A stretch of 64,000 bases of DNA from an uncultured Prevotella sp. (GTDB taxonomy: Bacteria > Bacteroidota > Bacteroidia > Bacteroidales > Bacteroidaceae), in assembly GCA_900551055.1 (NCBI GenBank), contig URUK01000002.1, forward strand, positions 1 through 64,000. Direction: 5' to 3'. The translations under genes and the position numbers were made by a program. Of this stretch, positions 60,333-64,000 are shown piece by piece. The notes under the pieces are model-generated. The model had not been told where the DNA came from. It ran no database searches and saw nothing but the letters and a program-made list of their open reading frames with translations. Every line of letters begins with the position of its first letter. The stretch's first letter is position 1.

Positions 60333-60370
60333 GCCCCTGCGAAGACGGAAGTAACCGTCCAGGCAGGGGT
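60333..60370 (+). terminator. Terminator after thiL
   Basis: GCCCCTGC (60333-60340) pairs with GGCAGGGG (60362-60369), with an inner GACGG/CCGTC stem, followed by TGTTTCTC. A two-part G/C-rich hairpin 28 nt after the stop codon. Confidence 0.75.
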
Positions 60371-60401
60371 GTTTCTCATAATCGCCTGACATTGAGCATA
60401 T

Positions 60402-60489
60402 TACAAAAGGCCGTGTTTTGCAATGCAAAACACGGCCTTTTGCAAAGTAAAAGATGACCTTTCACATTGCGAAAGAGCACCTTTCAGCG
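60402..60489. repeat. Dispersed AAAGG..CCTTT palindrome element, copy 12
   Basis: Contains a 39-bp perfect palindrome (60404-60442; arms CAAAAGGCCGTGTTTTGCA and complement around one A). AAAAGATGACCTTTCAC and GAAAGAGCACCTTTCAG follow. It lies between convergent thiL and the oxidoreductase gene, so termination is plausible. Confidence 0.75.
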
Positions 60490-60530
60490 TACCGGCCGAA
60501 ACAGAACGGCATTACGCCGTCCTGCCGCCA

Positions 60531-61877
60531 TCAGCCGTTTTCCTTCGCAAGATGGTCTTTCAGGTTGATGGCCTCAAGCAGCTTTATCGCGTCCACATAC
60601 TGCGCTATGCCCTCGGCCACCTTCTTTGCGTCGCGCATGGCAAGCACTACGGTTGACGGACGGTTGACAACATCGCCACCGGCAAACACTCCTTTACGGC
60701 TTGTCATGCCGCAAGGCGTATCGCGCGTTAGCACATATCCGCTCTCGTCAACGTCAATGCCCTTGGTTGTCGACACTATGCGGCTGGCCGGAACGGAGCC
60801 GATTGCCATCAAAACCTTGTCAGCCTTCTCCGTGCGCCGCTGTCCGTCGTGCTCTATCACCACGCCGCTAAGCGTCCCGTCCATGTCAAGTATCTCTACA
60901 AGGTTCGACTGCCAGTTGAACTTCACGCCCTCTTCCACGGCCTCGTCATACTCCGAACGCAGCGCGCTCATGTCGTCGATGGTCTTGTGATAGATTATTT
61001 CCACGCTCCTCGCACCCATGCGTATGGCCGTGCGGGCCGCATCCATGGCCGTATTGCCGCATCCAAGCACAAACACGCGGTCGCCTTCCTGCACGGGTAC
61101 GTCCTCCCTCTCGATGTTCCCCTCGTTGTAAAGGCTAACCTTGCGAAGGAAGTAAACAGCCTGGCGCACGCCACGGAGGTTGCGTCCGGGGATGTCGGGC
61201 TTGCGCGGCTTCACCGTACCCGTTCCCATGAAGATAGCGTCGAAGCCCTGTTCAAACAACTGGTCGATGTTCAAATCAGTGCCAATCGTCGTGTTGCAGT
61301 GGAACACGACACCAAGCTCTTCTATCTTCTTAATCTCCCGGCGCACCACGTCTTTGGGCAACCTGTACTCCGGAATGCCGAACATGAGCACGCCGCCCGG
61401 CTCCGGCTCCATCTCAAATATCTCGATGCTGAACCCCTGTCGTGCCAAGTCGCCGGCTATTGTAAGCCCGGCCGGACCGGAACCGATTACCGCCACCTTG
61501 CCGCGCGTTTTCGGTTTAAGCTTGTCGCGGATAAGCCCCATGTCGCCGTCGAAGTCGGCAACAAACCTCTCAAGCTTGCCAACGTGTATGCCCTGCCCTT
61601 TCTTGGCGAGCACACAATGCCCCTCGCACTGCTTCTCATGCGGACATACACGGCCGCATACGGCAGGCAAATTGCTCTTGTCGTTGATAATCCTCATCGC
61701 ATTACCCAAATTGCCCATCGACAATTCGTGAATCCAGTCAGGAATGTCGTGGCTTATCGGGCATCCTTTCTGGCACTGCGGAATCTTGCAATGCAGGCAT
61801 CTCTTGGCCTCGTTTATGGCCTCAAGCATGGTATAGCCTTCGTTAACTTCCTGAAAAAGCTGTTTTTGTTCTTCCAT
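60531..61877 (-). CDS. NADPH-dependent glutamate synthase small-subunit-type oxidoreductase
   Basis: A 448-residue flavoprotein of the GltD/NfnB/GltA-type. The N-terminal domain has 4Fe-4S cysteines in RCLHCKIPQCQKGCPISHDIP and AVCGRVCPHEKQCEGHC. The FAD fold is VAVIGSGPAGLTIAGDLARQG and the NADPH fold is VFVLGCGNTAMDAARTAIRMGA, closing with FAGGDVVNRPSTVVLAMRDAKK. Proteins of this size act as the small subunit of glutamate synthase, as a homotetrameric glutamate synthase, or as the NfnB transhydrogenase subunit. No large subunit or NfnA-like gene (expected before it) is adjacent, so the choice stays open. It has its own strong promoter. Confidence 0.9.
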   Translation of the reverse strand: MEEQKQLFQEVNEGYTMLEAINEAKRCLHCKIPQCQKGCPISHDIPDWIHELSMGNLGNAMRIINDKSNLPAVCGRVCPHEKQCEGHCVLAKKGQGIHVGKLERFVADFDGDMGLIRDKLKPKTRGKVAVIGSGPAGLTIAGDLARQGFSIEIFEMEPEPGGVLMFGIPEYRLPKDVVRREIKKIEELGVVFHCNTTIGTDLNIDQLFEQGFDAIFMGTGTVKPRKPDIPGRNLRGVRQAVYFLRKVSLYNEGNIEREDVPVQEGDRVFVLGCGNTAMDAARTAIRMGARSVEIIYHKTIDDMSALRSEYDEAVEEGVKFNWQSNLVEILDMDGTLSGVVIEHDGQRRTEKADKVLMAIGSVPASRIVSTTKGIDVDESGYVLTRDTPCGMTSRKGVFAGGDVVNRPSTVVLAMRDAKKVAEGIAQYVDAIKLLEAINLKDHLAKENG

Positions 61878-61909
61878 ATAAAGCTTCTATTTGATTTGTT
61901 TCCAGTAGG

Positions 61910-61940
61910 CAAAGATAGTGAAAGACAAGCAAAATGCAAA
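61910..61940 (-). promoter_or_regulatory. Promoter of the glutamate synthase-type gene
   Basis: Minus-strand TTTG (61937-61940), exactly 19 nt, TATCTTTG (61910-61917): a perfect promoter with a leader of about 30 nt. Confidence 0.8.
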
Positions 61941-62023
61941 ATAAAAGAGTATTAAACGAGTATTTTCTGACATAACAACATAACCCGGCAAATCGCCATA
62001 TTATAAAAAATTTATACTTTTTC

Positions 62024-62054
62024 TTTGCCATATTTCGTTTTTTTATTACTTTTG
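62024..62054 (+). promoter_or_regulatory. Promoter of the sugar transferase gene
   Basis: TTTG (62024-62027), exactly 19 nt, TACTTTTG (62047-62054). The predicted start is near 62061, which rules out the upstream ATG at 62025 and supports the start at 62082. Confidence 0.78.
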
Positions 62055-62081
62055 CCCATAGGAACAAGCATTAAAAGTCTT

Positions 62082-63494
62082 ATGACATCCGCATTCGACC
62101 GAACATTTAAACTAGGCATTTTATTATCGATAATAGACTGGCTGACGTTCAACATCGTCTTTTTAGTGTCCTATTATCTTAATTGGTTCCCATTACTTGA
62201 CTGGGACAACCACTTCACCACGTACATGATAACCGCAAACGTGGCGTATGTAATAGCGCTGCAGGCCATAACAATCAGCCTGCACCACAGGCTTGCCCAA
62301 CCGGCAAGAGTGCTTAACAACACGTCGCGCACGTCTTTAATATTCACAGTCCTGTACACGTCTTTCCTCGGTATGTTCACCCAAGTAAGCATACCCGACT
62401 TCTGGGAGTCGCTCTTTTTCGGGACAATTGTGTTCCTAACCACCAGCATTGAGCGACTTTTCCTGCGCACATACATCATCCATTTGAGGAACAGCGGCCG
62501 TGACACGGTAAACGCAGTAATACTCGGAAGCGGCGAAATGGCACAGAAGGCTGCCTACGTAATGGGCGACAACTGGAACGGATACCACCTTTTAGGGTAT
62601 TTCGCACGGCCCGACAGCATGCAGCTGAACATCAGGCCCGACGGGGAAAAACTTGAACGGCTCGGCGACAAGAACGACATAATGGACTACATAGAGAGAA
62701 ACCGTGTCGACGAAATATACATAAGCGAAGTCCCATCGGGAGCGACAGGCTTCAAACAGCTCATGCAACTGTGCGACAAGGAAATGATACGAATGTACTA
62801 CATGCCGTCAATATTCTACGGGGAGTTCAGGAAAGCCAAGGTAAAAGAGTTTGGAGACATATACGTACTGTCGCAATACAACGAGCCTTTGATGAACGTC
62901 AACAACAGGATCAAGAAACGGATATTCGACATTTTGGTGTCGTTGATGTTCCTCTGCACCTTGTTCCCGTTCATACTTGCCATCGTCTACATTGTTTCCA
63001 AGATAACAATGCCAGGCCCGTTGTTCTTCAAGCAGAAGCGGACCGGTTATGACGGGCGCGACTTCTACTGCTACAAGTTCCGCAGCATGAAGGTGAACAA
63101 GGACTCCGACACTGTACAGGCCGTGAAGAACGACCCACGAATTACAAAATGGGGAGCGTTAATGCGGCATACAAACATTGACGAATTGCCGCAGTTCATC
63201 AACGTACTGAAAGGCGACATGAGCATCGTAGGGCCTCGCCCCCACATGCTGGCGCACACCGATTACTACTCAGAACTAATATCTGACTACATGATTCGCC
63301 ACTACGTGAAGCCGGGAATTACAGGCTGGGCGCAGACACACGGAGAGCGAGGCGAAACGAAAACAGTTGACGATATGCGGCGGCGCGTAGAAAAGGACAT
63401 CTGGTATATCGAGCACTGGAGCTTCTGGCTGGACATCCAGATTATAATGAAGACCGTGTCTGACGCCATCCACGGCGACGACAAAGCTTATTGA
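62082..63494 (+). CDS. Undecaprenyl-phosphate sugar phosphotransferase (WcaJ-type)
   Basis: A 470-residue polyisoprenyl-phosphate hexose-1-phosphate transferase that starts synthesis of exopolysaccharide or O-antigen units. It begins MTSAFDRTFKLGILLSI, and four membrane helices lie in the first ~130 residues. A CoA-binding-like Rossmann region follows (NAVILGSGEMAQKAAYVMG). After one more hydrophobic segment comes the catalytic bacterial sugar transferase domain: KKRIFDILVSLMFLCTLFPF, PGPLFFKQKRTGYDGRDFYCYKFRSM, NIDELPQFINVLKGDMSIVGPRP and YVKPGITGWAQ. Probable sugar: glucose or a related hexose. It has its own promoter and is the only such gene in view. Confidence 0.93.
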   Translation: MTSAFDRTFKLGILLSIIDWLTFNIVFLVSYYLNWFPLLDWDNHFTTYMITANVAYVIALQAITISLHHRLAQPARVLNNTSRTSLIFTVLYTSFLGMFTQVSIPDFWESLFFGTIVFLTTSIERLFLRTYIIHLRNSGRDTVNAVILGSGEMAQKAAYVMGDNWNGYHLLGYFARPDSMQLNIRPDGEKLERLGDKNDIMDYIERNRVDEIYISEVPSGATGFKQLMQLCDKEMIRMYYMPSIFYGEFRKAKVKEFGDIYVLSQYNEPLMNVNNRIKKRIFDILVSLMFLCTLFPFILAIVYIVSKITMPGPLFFKQKRTGYDGRDFYCYKFRSMKVNKDSDTVQAVKNDPRITKWGALMRHTNIDELPQFINVLKGDMSIVGPRPHMLAHTDYYSELISDYMIRHYVKPGITGWAQTHGERGETKTVDDMRRRVEKDIWYIEHWSFWLDIQIIMKTVSDAIHGDDKAY

Positions 63495-63499
63495 CTTAA

Positions 63500-63685
63500 A
63501 GTTTACGAGATACGAGTTGACAAGCAGACGAGGGCATTTGAGAAGTTAACAAGAAACGAGTTGACAAGTAAACAAGGGGATTTGCATTTGCTTCAGCCAA
63601 CAAAAAAGTTGACAAGTAGCAAGGCAAATCCCCTTGTTTACTTGTCAACTCGTCCCTTGTATCTTGTCAACTCGCTTCTTGTCTG
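63500..63685. terminator. GTTGACAAG-word inverted array
   Basis: CGAGTTGACAAGTAAACAAG (63557-63584 arm) is an exact 28-bp complement of 63625-63652. Further degenerate copies of GAGTTGACAAG lie outside on both sides (63514 region and 63667 region). It sits between the sugar transferase gene and the convergent GH28 gene: a bidirectional terminator candidate. Confidence 0.75.
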
Positions 63686-63689
63686 CCAA

Positions 63690-64000
63690 CTAAATCTCCA
63701 CAAACTCGGTGTTTGTGATTGTTATGTCAGGATTGTCCTTTATCTCCTTTGCCTGCTTAGTGTAATAGAACGTTGAGTTGTCTATTGTCACGTCGTGTAC
63801 GCAGGTCCTGCCGGGAAGGCCGGTCACCGACACGGCCGTCTTCACGTTGCGGCATGTAACGTTCGAGATATGAATGTCGCAGAACTCGGGAACAAACGGC
63901 GCGTCAGCCGGAACAGCAGCCTGTCCGCCGTCCTTGTCTTCCTTAACGCTGTACTTCTTGTCCATGTAAGTACACTCGAATACCACCGCGTCGTCCTTTA
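63690..64000 (-). CDS. C-terminal end of a second GH28-type pectinase (cut by the window edge)
   Basis: The frame is open through the right edge, reading KDDAVVFECTYMDKKYSV and then a parallel beta-helix ending: DIHISNVTCRNVKTAVSVTGLPG, HDVTIDNSTFYYT, PDITITNTEFVEI-stop. Alternating D.TI.N/ISN turns match the last coils of GH28 polygalacturonases. The start and catalytic part lie outside the window. Only the last 103 residues are visible, so a related beta-helix family is possible. It is convergent with the sugar transferase gene across an inverted array. Confidence 0.75.
   Translation of the reverse strand, partial: KDDAVVFECTYMDKKYSVKEDKDGGQAAVPADAPFVPEFCDIHISNVTCRNVKTAVSVTGLPGRTCVHDVTIDNSTFYYTKQAKEIKDNPDITITNTEFVEI

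Noticed and set aside
1..64000. tRNA, rRNA and prophage genes
   Set aside because: Scanned by eye for the T-loop GGTTCGAATCC-type signature, for rRNA-like conserved blocks, and for phage structural or integrase motifs. None was convincing.

Overview
The window looks like chromosome of a Bacteroidales bacterium, most likely a Prevotellaceae (Prevotella/Segatella-type) gut or oral commensal. This is inferred from family content and signals, not from a database search. GldH, RicT, BtuB-BtuG, a HU-HIG histone-like protein, Bacteroidetes-type RHS proteins and Por/T9SS-like C-terminal tails all point there. So do the promoters: seven genes carry TTTG-N19-TANNTTTG exactly, and several more have close variants. 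No tRNA or rRNA gene, CRISPR array, complete insertion sequence or prophage was seen.

Layout. 1-3.4 kb (minus strand): four tandem paralogous six-helix membrane proteins with a winged-helix regulator and a decayed copy of that regulator, preceded by a DUF2141 protein. 3.7-7.1 kb: an RlpA-like lipoprotein behind gdhA, then metY. 7.5-14.9 kb: a PepSY-like lipoprotein, ppdK, and a large receiver-receiver-PPDK_N protein. 15.3-20.7 kb: a riboswitch-controlled vitamin B12 uptake operon (btuB, btuG and two more surface lipoproteins). 21-27 kb: a small membrane protein, a stand-alone AICAR formyltransferase, gldH-ricT-holB, and a DUF418 membrane protein. 27.8-31.7 kb: a lipid A/LPS sugar-modification operon (GT2 with a frameshift, LAB_N protein, GT39, uronate epimerase). 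32-39 kb: a xylose-type sugar symporter, a small protein behind a sigma-54-like promoter, a MATE exporter, a GH8 xylanase-type enzyme and a two-module beta-sandwich protein. 39.4-42.2 kb: a HU-like protein, a 1-kb AT-rich gap with a palindromic 22-bp array and a MITE-like element, and a threonine/serine exporter. 42.6-52.2 kb: two RHS/YD-repeat surface proteins, one ending in a HExxH domain and followed by two small secreted proteins (candidate toxin and immunity). 52.3-55.3 kb: GH28 pectinase, lipocalin/NlpE-like lipoprotein, SDR. 55.4-60.3 kb: sppA-lpxK-purine nucleoside phosphorylase-thiL. 60.5-64 kb: a glutamate synthase small-subunit-type oxidoreductase, an undecaprenyl-phosphate sugar transferase, and the C-terminal end of a second GH28 enzyme.

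Two repeat systems pervade the gaps. The first is a dispersed family built from AAAAGGTGGCCTTTT-type half-palindromes, often next to a conserved CATTGA..GCCARCA.GTTGC flank; it is present at 12 intergenic sites. The second is a set of locus-specific low-complexity inverted arrays at gene 3' ends, each built from a different word and with stems up to 44 perfect base pairs. The first family is the strongest candidate for an undescribed element. The RHS module, the receiver-PPDK_N protein and the lipid A operon are the most interesting gene-level observations.
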